Part shown: in pieces, positions 45,351 through 54,020 of the stretch
How positions within the stretch are numbered: position 1 is the first letter of the stretch
Layout of the letters: each line of letters starts with the position of its first letter
Source: CAZTHK01 sp964613215
GTDB lineage: Bacteria; Krumholzibacteriota; Krumholzibacteriia; Krumholzibacteriales; CAZTHK01
Direction: 5' to 3'
DNA length: 64,000 nt
NCBI GenBank assembly: GCA_964613215.1
Contig: CAZTHK010000012.1
Coordinates: 56,767-120,766, forward strand
The notes under the pieces: model-generated
What the model was told of the DNA's origin: nothing
Database searches by the model: none
What the model saw: only the letters and a program-made list of their open reading frames with translations
Position numbers and translations under genes: made by a program

Positions 45351-46379
45351 CTACCCCTTCTCTCTGCGTCCCTTCCGTATCCGTTCTTCATAAAGTTTGC
45401 TGTAATATTTACTGAAATCACCCTCCTTTATGCTCTTCCACCATTCCCGGTTGCGCTGGTACCATCTTACCGTCTTATCCAGCCCTTTTCCGAACTTCAC
45501 CCTCTTCTTCCAGCCCAGCCTTTTAACCTTCCTGGCTGAAAGGGCATACCGCCGGTCATGGCCCGGACGGTCTGAAACGAAGGTCAACAGTTCCCTGTCC
45601 GCCCCGGTCAGGTTAATGATTTTTCTGGCGATGTAGAGGTTGGTCTTTTCCTCGTTGGCACCGATATTATAAACTTCGCCTGCCTTGCCCTTCCTGCCCA
45701 CCAGCTCTATGGCCCTGCAATTATCCTCCACATATATCCAGTCCCGCACATTCTTGCCGTCTCCGTAAAGGGGAAGCGGTTTTCCCTCCAGAGCATTGGT
45801 AATAAACAGAGGGATAAATTTCTCAGGATGCTGATAGGGACCGTAGTTGTTGGAACTGCGGGTAATCAGAACAGGCAAACGGTAGGTGCGGTAAAATGAC
45901 CTCACCAGCAGATCCGCTCCGGACTTGGTGGCGGAGTAGGGGCTGTTTGGTTTAATGGGATCGGTTTCTTCGAATTTTCCCTCCGGGATACTCCCGTATA
46001 CCTCATCGGTGGAAACCTGAACAAACCTGGGAATGCTGTATTTCATGGCGGCCTGCAGCAGGCGGTAGGTACCCATGATATCTGTTTCCACAAAGCTCTT
46101 AGCCCTCAGTATGGAGCGGTCCACATGGGTCTCTGCGGCGAAGTTATATATAATATCCTTGTCCGGAACTACTCTATCCAACAGACGGGGACTGCAGATA
46201 TCACCCTCCACAAACTCGAAATCATCCCTCTCCATTACTCCGGACAGGTTAGCCAGGTTACCTGCGTAGGTTAACTTATCCAGCACAGTTATCTTTAATT
46301 TTCTCCGTCTTCCCAGAAGCATCCTCACAAAATTAGACCCGATAAAACCGGCTCCTCCGGTAACCAGGATTTTTTCCAT
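45351..46379 (-). CDS. rmlB: dTDP-glucose 4,6-dehydratase
   Basis: 342 residues. SDR nucleotide motif TGGAGFIGSNF, VSTDEVYGS (the catalytic Thr/Asp/Glu of the RmlB family), YSATKSGAD (catalytic YxxxK) and RSSNNYGPYQHPEK identify RmlB. It turns dTDP-glucose into dTDP-4-keto-6-deoxyglucose. The other rml genes are absent here, so the end sugar cannot be named. Confidence 0.94.
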   Translation of the reverse strand: MEKILVTGGAGFIGSNFVRMLLGRRRKLKITVLDKLTYAGNLANLSGVMERDDFEFVEGDICSPRLLDRVVPDKDIIYNFAAETHVDRSILRAKSFVETDIMGTYRLLQAAMKYSIPRFVQVSTDEVYGSIPEGKFEETDPIKPNSPYSATKSGADLLVRSFYRTYRLPVLITRSSNNYGPYQHPEKFIPLFITNALEGKPLPLYGDGKNVRDWIYVEDNCRAIELVGRKGKAGEVYNIGANEEKTNLYIARKIINLTGADRELLTFVSDRPGHDRRYALSARKVKRLGWKKRVKFGKGLDKTVRWYQRNREWWKSIKEGDFSKYYSKLYEERIRKGRREKG

Positions 46380-46422
46380 TACCGCTCCTTACTCTGTATG
46401 GCCACAGTGATTAAATTCTAAC

Positions 46423-47727
46423 TTAACGGCCGAATGAATAGTACCTGAATCCCATCTCCCTCATGGTATCCTTTTCATATATGTTCCGGCAGTCCACCAC
46501 CACCGGGCGGGTTAACAATTCCCGGATCTTTCCCAGATCCATAAGCCGGAACTCATTCCATTCGGTCATGATTACCAGGGCTTCGGTCCCCCGGATAGCC
46601 TGATAGGAATCATCGAAGAATTCAATCCTGTCCCCGTACAACTCCCTGGCATTATCCATAGCCACAGGATCGAAGGCATGTATACCGGCTCCCCTTTCCA
46701 GAAGCCTGTCTATCAGCTTAAGCGAGGGAGCATGCCGGAGATCATCGGTGTTGGGTTTGAAGGAAAGCCCCAGAATCGATATCTTCTTTCCCGAGGGATC
46801 AGGGATCTCCGACTCTATCTTCTCCATAAGAACGTTGAGCCTGTCATTATTGACCCGGTCTGCGGATTCTATTATCCGCAGAGGAACTCCCGCCCCTCCG
46901 GCGGTATGAAGAATAGCGGAGACATCCTTGGGGAGGCAGGAACCCCCATATCCCACCCCGGCGTGAAGGAATTTGGGCCCTATTCTGTTATCCAGCCCCA
47001 TTGCCTTGGCCACTTCACTCACATCCGCTCCTACCTTCTCACAGAGATCAGCCATCTCATTTATGAAAGATATCTTAACTGCCAGAAATGAGTTACTGGC
47101 ATACTTGATCAACTCAGCCGTTCTGACCGAAGTGAACACCATGGGGGTTTCCAGCAGATAGAGGGGACGGTAAATCTCTCTCATGATCGATCTGGCCCTT
47201 TCACTTTCAACCCCTATTACCACCCGGTTGGGCCGCATAAAATCCTCTATGGCTGAACCTTCCCGGAGGAATTCGGGATTTGAGACCCTGTCGAAGTCCG
47301 TCTCTCCCGGGAGGTTCTTCTTAACTATCTCTCCCACCTTCTCCGAGGTTCCCACCGGTACGGTGCTCTTCTGAACAAACATCTTGTATTCATCTATATG
47401 AACAGCTATATCCCTGGCTACCTGAAAAACATCCGACAGATCTGCCGAACCGTCTTCCTTCATGGGTGTTCCCACTGCAGAGAATATTACCTGTGACTCC
47501 TTAACCGAACTGCTCAGATCGGTGGTAAACACAAGCCGCCCGGCTTCACTGTTACGTTCAACCATGGGTTTAAGGCCCGGTTCGTAGATAGGCATTTCCC
47601 CCCCCTTTATACTCTCTATCCTCTCCTCATCCTTATCCACACAGATAACCCGGTTGCCGAAATCAGCCAGGCATGCTCCGCTTACCAGCCCCACATAACC
47701 TGTTCCCACCATGCATATCTTTGGCAT
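46423..47727 (-). CDS. ugd: UDP-glucose 6-dehydrogenase
   Basis: 434 residues. NAD motif GTGYVGLVSG, SNPEFLREG, AELIKYASNSFLAVKISF and the catalytic Cys in GVGYGGSCLPKD are all there. It oxidises UDP-glucose to UDP-glucuronate for surface glycans. Gaps of 43 bp to rmlB and 72 bp to the upstream SDR gene. Confidence 0.94.
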   Translation of the reverse strand: MPKICMVGTGYVGLVSGACLADFGNRVICVDKDEERIESIKGGEMPIYEPGLKPMVERNSEAGRLVFTTDLSSSVKESQVIFSAVGTPMKEDGSADLSDVFQVARDIAVHIDEYKMFVQKSTVPVGTSEKVGEIVKKNLPGETDFDRVSNPEFLREGSAIEDFMRPNRVVIGVESERARSIMREIYRPLYLLETPMVFTSVRTAELIKYASNSFLAVKISFINEMADLCEKVGADVSEVAKAMGLDNRIGPKFLHAGVGYGGSCLPKDVSAILHTAGGAGVPLRIIESADRVNNDRLNVLMEKIESEIPDPSGKKISILGLSFKPNTDDLRHAPSLKLIDRLLERGAGIHAFDPVAMDNARELYGDRIEFFDDSYQAIRGTEALVIMTEWNEFRLMDLGKIRELLTRPVVVDCRNIYEKDTMREMGFRYYSFGR

Positions 47728-47799
47728 CTGTCACTCCTTCTCCTGATTATTTACCTTTCTTTCCAATTACTTTATTACGGTTACCTTTGTCCGGAACTT

Positions 47800-48840
47800 C
47801 TATCCTGAGTCTGATGATAATTCAACCACTTTCTTCCAGTATTCCACCAGCTCCCGGAGCATCCGGCTGCTGGAGATGGTCTGCTTCCAGGATGTATCAT
47901 CAAGCAGCTTGCTGTTATCCCCAACCAGGACCGGCACATCAGCCGGTCTCATCCTGTCCGGGTCCGGTTCAATCCGGACATCTATGGAAATAGTATCGAT
48001 AAGACTTCTTAAAGCTCCTTTCAGGGGTAATTCCTTTCCTGAACACACATTGTATGTTTCTCCACTTCTACCCTTTTCGGCAAGCAAGCGGTATGCCTTT
48101 ACCACATCCCTTACATCCAGAAAATCTCTGATCACATCCAGATTACCCACCTTTATGACCGGTGGCCGCAGCCGGAGCTTTATCTCGGCACACTGCCTGG
48201 CGAAAGCGGGCAGGGCAAAGGTATCGGTTTGACCAGGACCGGTATGGCTGAAGCTGCGGGTAACCGTTACATCCAACCGGTGCGATCTGTAATATTGCAG
48301 GGCCATAATAGTCTGGGAAGCCTTGCTGGAAGCGTATGGGCTGAGCGGTTCCACCGGCATATCTTCAGTCAGCGGCATTTCAGACGGCTCTCTCCTTCCA
48401 TACTCCTCACAGGAACCCACAGAAATCAGTTTGACCTCTGTATCTCCTGCTTCCAGGGCTAATTTCCTCACCGCTTCAAACAGATTCAGCGATCCCATTA
48501 CATTGGTCTGCATAGTACCGGCAGGGTCCCGGAAGGATCTGCCCGCTGAACTCTGGGCAGCCAGATGAAACACTACGCCGGGCTTCCATCCTGCAACTAT
48601 CCGGTGAAGATCCTCCGGGTGAAGTATATCACACCTGATGTATTCAGCTCCTTCCGGCCAGGGAGGAATCCTGGAAACATCTTCCTGCCCGGGCAAAGGC
48701 TTCTTTGCTCTTTTCCCTTTCCTGTTACCAGAATATTCCTCCAGTACATCTATACCCAGAACATCATACCCCTCCCCCATCAGTTCATTTACCAGGTATC
48801 TGCCTACGAATCCACCGGCACCGGTAACCAGCGCTTTCAT
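47800..48840 (-). CDS. SDR of the GDP-mannose dehydratase / GDP-4-keto-6-deoxy-mannose reductase group (RMD-like)
   Basis: 346 residues. TGAGGFVGRYL, YASSKASQTIMALQYY (YxxxK with the preceding Ser) and SFSHTGPGQTD match RMD-type GDP-sugar reductases; RPADVPVLVGD near the end is the GDP-binding Arg region. It probably acts after the neighbouring dehydratase to form GDP-rhamnose or GDP-6-deoxytalose. The assignment of dehydratase versus reductase rests on weak motif differences. Confidence 0.7.
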   Translation of the reverse strand: MKALVTGAGGFVGRYLVNELMGEGYDVLGIDVLEEYSGNRKGKRAKKPLPGQEDVSRIPPWPEGAEYIRCDILHPEDLHRIVAGWKPGVVFHLAAQSSAGRSFRDPAGTMQTNVMGSLNLFEAVRKLALEAGDTEVKLISVGSCEEYGRREPSEMPLTEDMPVEPLSPYASSKASQTIMALQYYRSHRLDVTVTRSFSHTGPGQTDTFALPAFARQCAEIKLRLRPPVIKVGNLDVIRDFLDVRDVVKAYRLLAEKGRSGETYNVCSGKELPLKGALRSLIDTISIDVRIEPDPDRMRPADVPVLVGDNSKLLDDTSWKQTISSSRMLRELVEYWKKVVELSSDSG

Positions 48841-48873
48841 GTTTCAATCCCTCTCTTATGCCTGCGAATATTA

Positions 48874-49854
48874 TTACCCATAGGATATGGTTCTATAATT
48901 CTGTCCCGCCTCTCTCCAGAAATCCAGCAGATCCTCCAGGGTTTTGCGGAAGGGGATCTCTGGCTCCCAGCCTGTATCATGGTTAAACCTGCTGTAATCG
49001 CCCTCCAGAAGGGGGACGTCACTGGGGCGCAATCTATGGGGATCCTGTTTTATCTCTACTTCCACCCCGCTCAGTTCGATCAGGAGGTCCAGAACTGATT
49101 TTATGCTCCTGCTCCTCGAAGAGCTGATATTATAGACATGCCCACCCCTTCCCTTCTCCAGTGAAAGCCAGTAACCACGCACCATGTCCCTGACATCGGT
49201 AAAATCCCTCTTTGCCTCCAGGTTCCCCACCCATATCGCCGGAGGCTGCAACCCCTTCTCAATGTCGATAAGCTGTTTGGCAAAATCGGAGCAGACAAAA
49301 ACAGGCCCCCTCCGGGGTCCGGTGTGATTGAATCCCCTGGTTCTCACTATATCCATCTTATAACTCATACAGTACTGATACCCCAGCATATCCTGGCCCA
49401 CCTTGCTCACACCATAGGGACTGAGGGGACGAAGGGGATTATCCTCAGTTATGGGAACCTCGTCCGGATGTACCATACCGTATTCCTCGCTGGAGCAGGC
49501 AATCTGTATCCTTGCCGGTATATCCAGCTTTCGCACTGCTTCGAAAATGTTGAGCTCTCCTATTACGTTGGTGGTAAGTGATTCGGCGGGAGCCTTCCAT
49601 GAGGTGGGAACAAAACTCTGAGCAGCCAGGTGGAAGATATAGTCCGGATTCACTTCTTCTACTACCTCCCTGGTAGAGGTGGCATCACGAAGATCACATT
49701 CCATCAGCTTCACTTTATCCCAGATATGCTGGATATTCTCGGTCCGGCTTCGCCATCTGATGATTCCGTAAAGATCGACGTCCTGGTTCTCCAGTATATA
49801 ATCGGCCAGATGACTTCCGGCAAAACCGGTAATTCCGGTTATAAGAACTCTCAT
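48874..49854 (-). CDS. SDR of the GDP-mannose 4,6-dehydratase group
   Basis: 326 residues. TGITGFAGSHLADYI, IRWRSRTENI, IACSSEEYGMV, YGVSKVGQDMLG and RGFNHTGPRRGPVF, followed by RPSDVPLLEGD. The IRWRS..N segment resembles the substrate loop of GMD, so it is provisionally the dehydratase of the pair. It is the first gene of the polysaccharide operon, behind a leader of about 146 nt. Confidence 0.7.
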   Translation of the reverse strand: MRVLITGITGFAGSHLADYILENQDVDLYGIIRWRSRTENIQHIWDKVKLMECDLRDATSTREVVEEVNPDYIFHLAAQSFVPTSWKAPAESLTTNVIGELNIFEAVRKLDIPARIQIACSSEEYGMVHPDEVPITEDNPLRPLSPYGVSKVGQDMLGYQYCMSYKMDIVRTRGFNHTGPRRGPVFVCSDFAKQLIDIEKGLQPPAIWVGNLEAKRDFTDVRDMVRGYWLSLEKGRGGHVYNISSSRSRSIKSVLDLLIELSGVEVEIKQDPHRLRPSDVPLLEGDYSRFNHDTGWEPEIPFRKTLEDLLDFWREAGQNYRTISYG

Positions 49855-49954
49855 TTCAGACCCCTTCGAAAAAGGTTCTCATTTCAGTTAATTTCATTAT
49901 TAAATATCCACAGGATATTATATCGATCAGGCTGCAATTATCATTTCCGGACAG

Positions 49955-50012
49955 TCAGCCAAATGCGGCAGCCCTTCCACTGGCTGATTGCTTATCCAAA
50001 TCAACCATTATA
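49955..50012 (-). promoter_or_regulatory. Extended -10 promoter and leader hairpin of the polysaccharide operon
   Basis: Minus strand TGCTATAAT has a perfect -10 (50007-50012) with the extended TG; the -35 is poor. The start near 50000 gives a leader of about 146 nt that holds a 7-bp hairpin, arms 49955-49961 and 49981-49987. No ops/JUMPstart element was recognised. The rest of the 420-bp gap 49855-50274 shows no gene. Confidence 0.45.
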
Positions 50013-50274
50013 GCAAAAAATATACATGGTGATGGTACTTTATTTCAAATAATCCGATTAATCAATTAATAATACCACGGAATCCGTACAAACTGCTTTT
50101 TGCTGATTTGAGCAACCTGACTGCGGCAGTGAATATCCAATCGCTTTCCAGGCTTAAGGGACCAGGATCACCTCTATCACAGTCCTGTCAACAGTCCCGT
50201 TGAATCGGCGCAGAGATCACACCACTGCCGATACTCCGGAACTTCATCATCCCCGGCCCGGTGCTGTTCCCGGA

Positions 50275-51546
50275 TTAATTAGCGCCGGTACCATATATGA
50301 ACCACAGGAGCAGATAGGCCGGAATGGTGGCGGCCAGGGTAAAAGTGATCCCTATCTTAAGGAAATCGGAGAAGGATGTGTGGTGTCCCTCCCGGTCCAG
50401 TATTCCTACTGCCACAATATTGGCTGAAGCTCCAATGGGGGTTATATTGCCACCCAGGCAGGCTCCTATAAGAACTCCGAAGACCAGCAAAGCCGGGGGC
50501 ATTTCCAATCCCTCGCTGAATCCGATAACGATGGGGAGCATAGCGGTAACATAGGGAATGTTATCAATAAAAGCCGATATAATTACTGATATCCAGACCA
50601 CCGCGGTAAACACTATGAAGGGGGAAAGATGGGACAGAAGCCTCATCTTTTCGACCATCTTCCCAATTGCTCCCCTCTCCTCCAGCATGTTCACCAGCAG
50701 AAAGATGGCTATCAGGAACATCACTGTGGACCAGTCAAGATTCCTTACCATAGGCCAGGCCCTTTCCCCGCTGGCGAACAGATGCATCAACAGCGCCAGT
50801 AAAGCCAGAAACATGCAGGATACTCCACCGAACCATTCAAAGTCCGGGTCAACATACTGAGCCAGTGAAAGAGTTACTATCATTACAACGATCATCCATG
50901 CAGGCATCCAGGTCTTTACCGGCGTCACCGCTATCTTCTGGAATGATTTTTCCCTCTGGCCAACAATAAAATAGAGGGCAAAAAAACTGACCAATGCCCC
51001 TACCTCCACCAGAAAGAAGATGCCCGGTTTGCCCTGATACCAGAAAAATTCCAGAAAATTCATCCTCATCCTGGCAGCCAGTATCATACTGGGGGTATCT
51101 CCTATGAGAATCGCCACTCCCTGCAGATTGGAGGCCAGAGCCAGGCCTATTATTACCGGAACCGGTGACACATCGGTTTTCCTGGCCAGCTGCAGGGCTA
51201 TTGGTGCCACTATCAGAACGGTTACCACATTATCTATGAATATGGACAGAAATGAGGAACAGGCGATTACAGCCATAAAGGCCATACCCACATTGGGAGA
51301 GTGATTAATAATCTTATCGGAGACAGTTTCCGGAACCCTGGAGAGAATAAAAAGCTCCGCCAGCAGAAGAGAACCCACCAGGATACCTATCACATTCCAA
51401 TTTACCCCGGTAGCTAATTCGGTAATTTTCAGAGCCCCCAGCAACAGGCCGGCGGCTACACCAAGCCAGGCGATCTGGGGACGGTACTTCTTCCCCAATA
51501 TCAGGCCGGCATAAACCAGTATGAATATTATCACCGCTGTTACCAT
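50275..51546 (-). CDS. ArsB/NhaD-type ion transporter (IT superfamily)
   Basis: 423 residues, about eleven helices in two homologous halves. The repeated loops IDNVVTVLIVAPIA and IDNIPYVTAMLPIV are the signature of ArsB/NhaB/NhaD and P-permeases; GGNITPIGASANIVAVG marks the second half. A Na+/H+ or anion exchange role is likely; the substrate is not predictable. It starts 5 bp after pyrF, so it is the last gene of the pyrimidine transcript. Confidence 0.85.
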   Translation of the reverse strand: MVTAVIIFILVYAGLILGKKYRPQIAWLGVAAGLLLGALKITELATGVNWNVIGILVGSLLLAELFILSRVPETVSDKIINHSPNVGMAFMAVIACSSFLSIFIDNVVTVLIVAPIALQLARKTDVSPVPVIIGLALASNLQGVAILIGDTPSMILAARMRMNFLEFFWYQGKPGIFFLVEVGALVSFFALYFIVGQREKSFQKIAVTPVKTWMPAWMIVVMIVTLSLAQYVDPDFEWFGGVSCMFLALLALLMHLFASGERAWPMVRNLDWSTVMFLIAIFLLVNMLEERGAIGKMVEKMRLLSHLSPFIVFTAVVWISVIISAFIDNIPYVTAMLPIVIGFSEGLEMPPALLVFGVLIGACLGGNITPIGASANIVAVGILDREGHHTSFSDFLKIGITFTLAATIPAYLLLWFIYGTGAN

Positions 51547-51551
51547 GGACC

Positions 51552-52271
51552 TTAAGATTCCTCCAGCTCTTTCTTTATGTCCAGGGCAGCACTTCGGGGA
51601 GAATCTGCGCCGGTTATGGCGCGCCCGATCACCAAAAAATCTGAGCCAGCCCCGGCGGCCTCCGCCGGAGTTGCCACCCTCTTCTGATCATCCCTGCCGG
51701 TTCCCCTGGGCCGGATGCCCGGAGTTACCAGCACAAAACTTTCGCCCAGTTCCCTTCGCAACATCTCTGTTTCCCTCACTGACGCAACTACCCCGTCCAG
51801 CCCGGACCTCTTCGCCGCTGTTGCCAGATTCTTTACCAGCTCACCAGTCTCAACTTCCGGCCCTCCCAGCAGGGATAGATCCTCCTTCTCCATACTGGTT
51901 AAAACAGTAACTCCCACCAGTAGCGGCCTGGCATCACTCACCTCTCCTGCAGCCCCGGCGGCTGACTCCATCATCGCCGATCCCCCGGATGTATGAACGG
52001 TAATCATATCCACTCCCACCTGCAGGGCGGCGCTCACAGACCCGGCCACGGTGGCAGGGATATCATGAAATTTCAGATCCAGAAATATCTTTTTCCCCCC
52101 TCTCCTTACTCTCTCCACCACCGGGGGACCCTCCGCGGTAAACAACCTGCTGCCTATCTTGAAAAAATCGACCACTCCTTCAAGTTCATCCACCATCTCC
52201 AGGGCTTCCCCGGAATCCTGGAAATCCAGTGCCACAATTATACGGGGTGAAGATTCTTTATTTATGCTCAT
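51552..52271 (-). CDS. pyrF: Orotidine 5'-phosphate decarboxylase
   Basis: 239 residues. IIVALDFQD at the start, DLKFHDIPATV (catalytic Lys/Asp tetrad), VLTSM and TPGIRP, then FLVIGRAIT at the phosphate site. It makes UMP from OMP, the last step of pyrimidine synthesis. It is 38 bp downstream of pyrD. Confidence 0.96.
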   Translation of the reverse strand: MSINKESSPRIIVALDFQDSGEALEMVDELEGVVDFFKIGSRLFTAEGPPVVERVRRGGKKIFLDLKFHDIPATVAGSVSAALQVGVDMITVHTSGGSAMMESAAGAAGEVSDARPLLVGVTVLTSMEKEDLSLLGGPEVETGELVKNLATAAKRSGLDGVVASVRETEMLRRELGESFVLVTPGIRPRGTGRDDQKRVATPAEAAGAGSDFLVIGRAITGADSPRSAALDIKKELEES

Positions 52272-52309
52272 ATTGGCTTAACCCTCTCTGCTGTTGCCGT
52301 TAAACGTTT

Positions 52310-53203
52310 TTATTTAACCGCCGATACTTTCTCCGGTAACCCTTCGTCCTCCAGATTTCTAACTATCATTTCAGGCAATTCCGGCTGGTAAAATATGGCT
52401 GTTCCTACCTGAACTGCCGAAGCTCCGGCCATGAAGAATTTTCTGGCATCTTCAACCGAGGATATTCCACCCACACCCATCACCGGAATGTCCACTATAT
52501 GGCTGATCCTCCATACCGCATAAAGAGCCACCGGCAGAATTGCCGGACCGGAAAGCCCCGCTGTTACCCTCCTGAAAACAGGTTCTTCCCTTTCACAATC
52601 GATATCCATACCAGTTACTGTATTTATTGCAGTTATGGCATCAGCCCCGCCATCGCAGGCTGCCACTGCCAGATCACCGATATCGGTAACGTTGGGAGTC
52701 AGCTTGGCTATTACCTTTCTACCTTCCAGGAGAGTTACTGCTCTTTCCACATACTTTTTCACCAGTTCCGGATCCAACCCCACAGCCATTCCACCTCTCT
52801 CCACATTAGGGCAGGAGAGATTCAACTCAACTACCTTCACTCTATCTTCAGATGCAGTGATCCGCAGGATTTCTTCATAATCCCGCCAGTCACCTGCCCC
52901 AACGCTGACTATGGTGCCCACATTATTTTCAATCAGAGGCGGAAATTTCTCACGGAAGAATTTCTTCACCCCGACATTCTCCAGGCCTATACTATTCAGC
53001 AGGCCGGAACCGGTTTCCTGCAGCCTTCTTCCCGCATTGCCTGCGGCGGGATTCAGGGTGATGGTCTTGGTTACCACTCCGCCCAGCGATTTCAGATCTA
53101 TAAAATCACAGTATTCCAGCCCATATCCTGCCGGGCCCGACGCCAGAAAAACGGGGTTCTTGAAGGTCGCCTCTCCTATCCGGAGTTCCAGCCGGCCAGA
53201 CAT
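52310..53203 (-). CDS. pyrD: Dihydroorotate dehydrogenase B catalytic subunit
   Basis: The ATG at 53203 overlaps the pyrK stop as TGATG and gives 297 residues starting MSGRLELRIGEATFKNPVF, typical for the family. An ATG at 53224 with GGGGGAG five nt upstream is also plausible. ASGPAGYG, ELNLSCPNVERGG (class 1B catalytic Cys) and VGGISSVEDARKFFMAGA (phosphate of FMN) are seen. With PyrK it oxidises dihydroorotate using NAD. Confidence 0.92.
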   Translation of the reverse strand: MSGRLELRIGEATFKNPVFLASGPAGYGLEYCDFIDLKSLGGVVTKTITLNPAAGNAGRRLQETGSGLLNSIGLENVGVKKFFREKFPPLIENNVGTIVSVGAGDWRDYEEILRITASEDRVKVVELNLSCPNVERGGMAVGLDPELVKKYVERAVTLLEGRKVIAKLTPNVTDIGDLAVAACDGGADAITAINTVTGMDIDCEREEPVFRRVTAGLSGPAILPVALYAVWRISHIVDIPVMGVGGISSVEDARKFFMAGASAVQVGTAIFYQPELPEMIVRNLEDEGLPEKVSAVK

Positions 53204-54015
53204 CACCAGTCCCACTCCTTCCATGCTATCTCCCCCGCTCTGAAGACCGTTCCGTCCTGGCAAACCGGTTTCAGCATCAACCCGTCTCCGCTCATAACTG
53301 GAACAGTACATCCGCGGCAGGCTCCCACGCCGCAAGCCATAACTGCCTCCAGGGAGGTGTAATGGTCACTGAATTTTCCACCCAGCCTGCGATCAAGTTC
53401 GAAAATCATCCTCCTGGGTCCGCAGGAATATAACATCCCTCCGTCCAGCTTTCTCTCCTCCGCCATCTGCTGGCAAAGAGTGACAACGTCTCCATGGAAG
53501 CCGGCAGTACCATCCATGGTGGAGAAATGAACCTGGTGGAAGGAATCCTTTACAATGGAATCACATATCTCCCCCTCGCACTGTGCTCCGTAAAGCAATA
53601 CAGCCCTCTCTGACAAGCCATTTCTCTGCCAGCTTCTGGCGGCGTAAACCAGTGGTGCTATCCCTGTTCCCCCGCCCACCAGTACCGCACCTCCACGGGG
53701 AGGAGGAAAGATACTTCCCCCCAGTGGTCCCATCAGATCCAGTTTTTCGCCGGGGCGCTTCGAAGCCAGAAACGAAGAAGCCTTACCCACCACTGCTACC
53801 AGCAGTGAAAGGGTGCCTGAATCAATATCCATTATACTGTAGGGGCGGCGTAGAAGGGGATCGGTGGCAGGAGAAACTCTTACCGATACAAACTGTCCCG
53901 GAGAAGCCGGGGGAAAATCTTTCGTAACTGCTGCCTCAATAATATGATAACCCTGCTTGACAATTTCGTTTCTGACTATCTCGAGCCTGAATAAACCCCT
54001 TTCACCTGCCTTCAT
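53203..54015 (-). CDS. pyrK: Dihydroorotate dehydrogenase electron-transfer subunit
   Basis: 270 residues. FAD domain with LLRRPYSIMDID, NAD domain with VGGGTGIAPLVY, and a C-terminal [2Fe-2S] set CGVGACRGC then VCQDGTVF. It delivers electrons from PyrD to NAD. Overlap with pyrD shows translational coupling; it is 5 bp after the TPR gene. Confidence 0.95.
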   Translation of the reverse strand: MKAGERGLFRLEIVRNEIVKQGYHIIEAAVTKDFPPASPGQFVSVRVSPATDPLLRRPYSIMDIDSGTLSLLVAVVGKASSFLASKRPGEKLDLMGPLGGSIFPPPRGGAVLVGGGTGIAPLVYAARSWQRNGLSERAVLLYGAQCEGEICDSIVKDSFHQVHFSTMDGTAGFHGDVVTLCQQMAEERKLDGGMLYSCGPRRMIFELDRRLGGKFSDHYTSLEAVMACGVGACRGCTVPVMSGDGLMLKPVCQDGTVFRAGEIAWKEWDW

Positions 54016-54020
54016 TTCTA

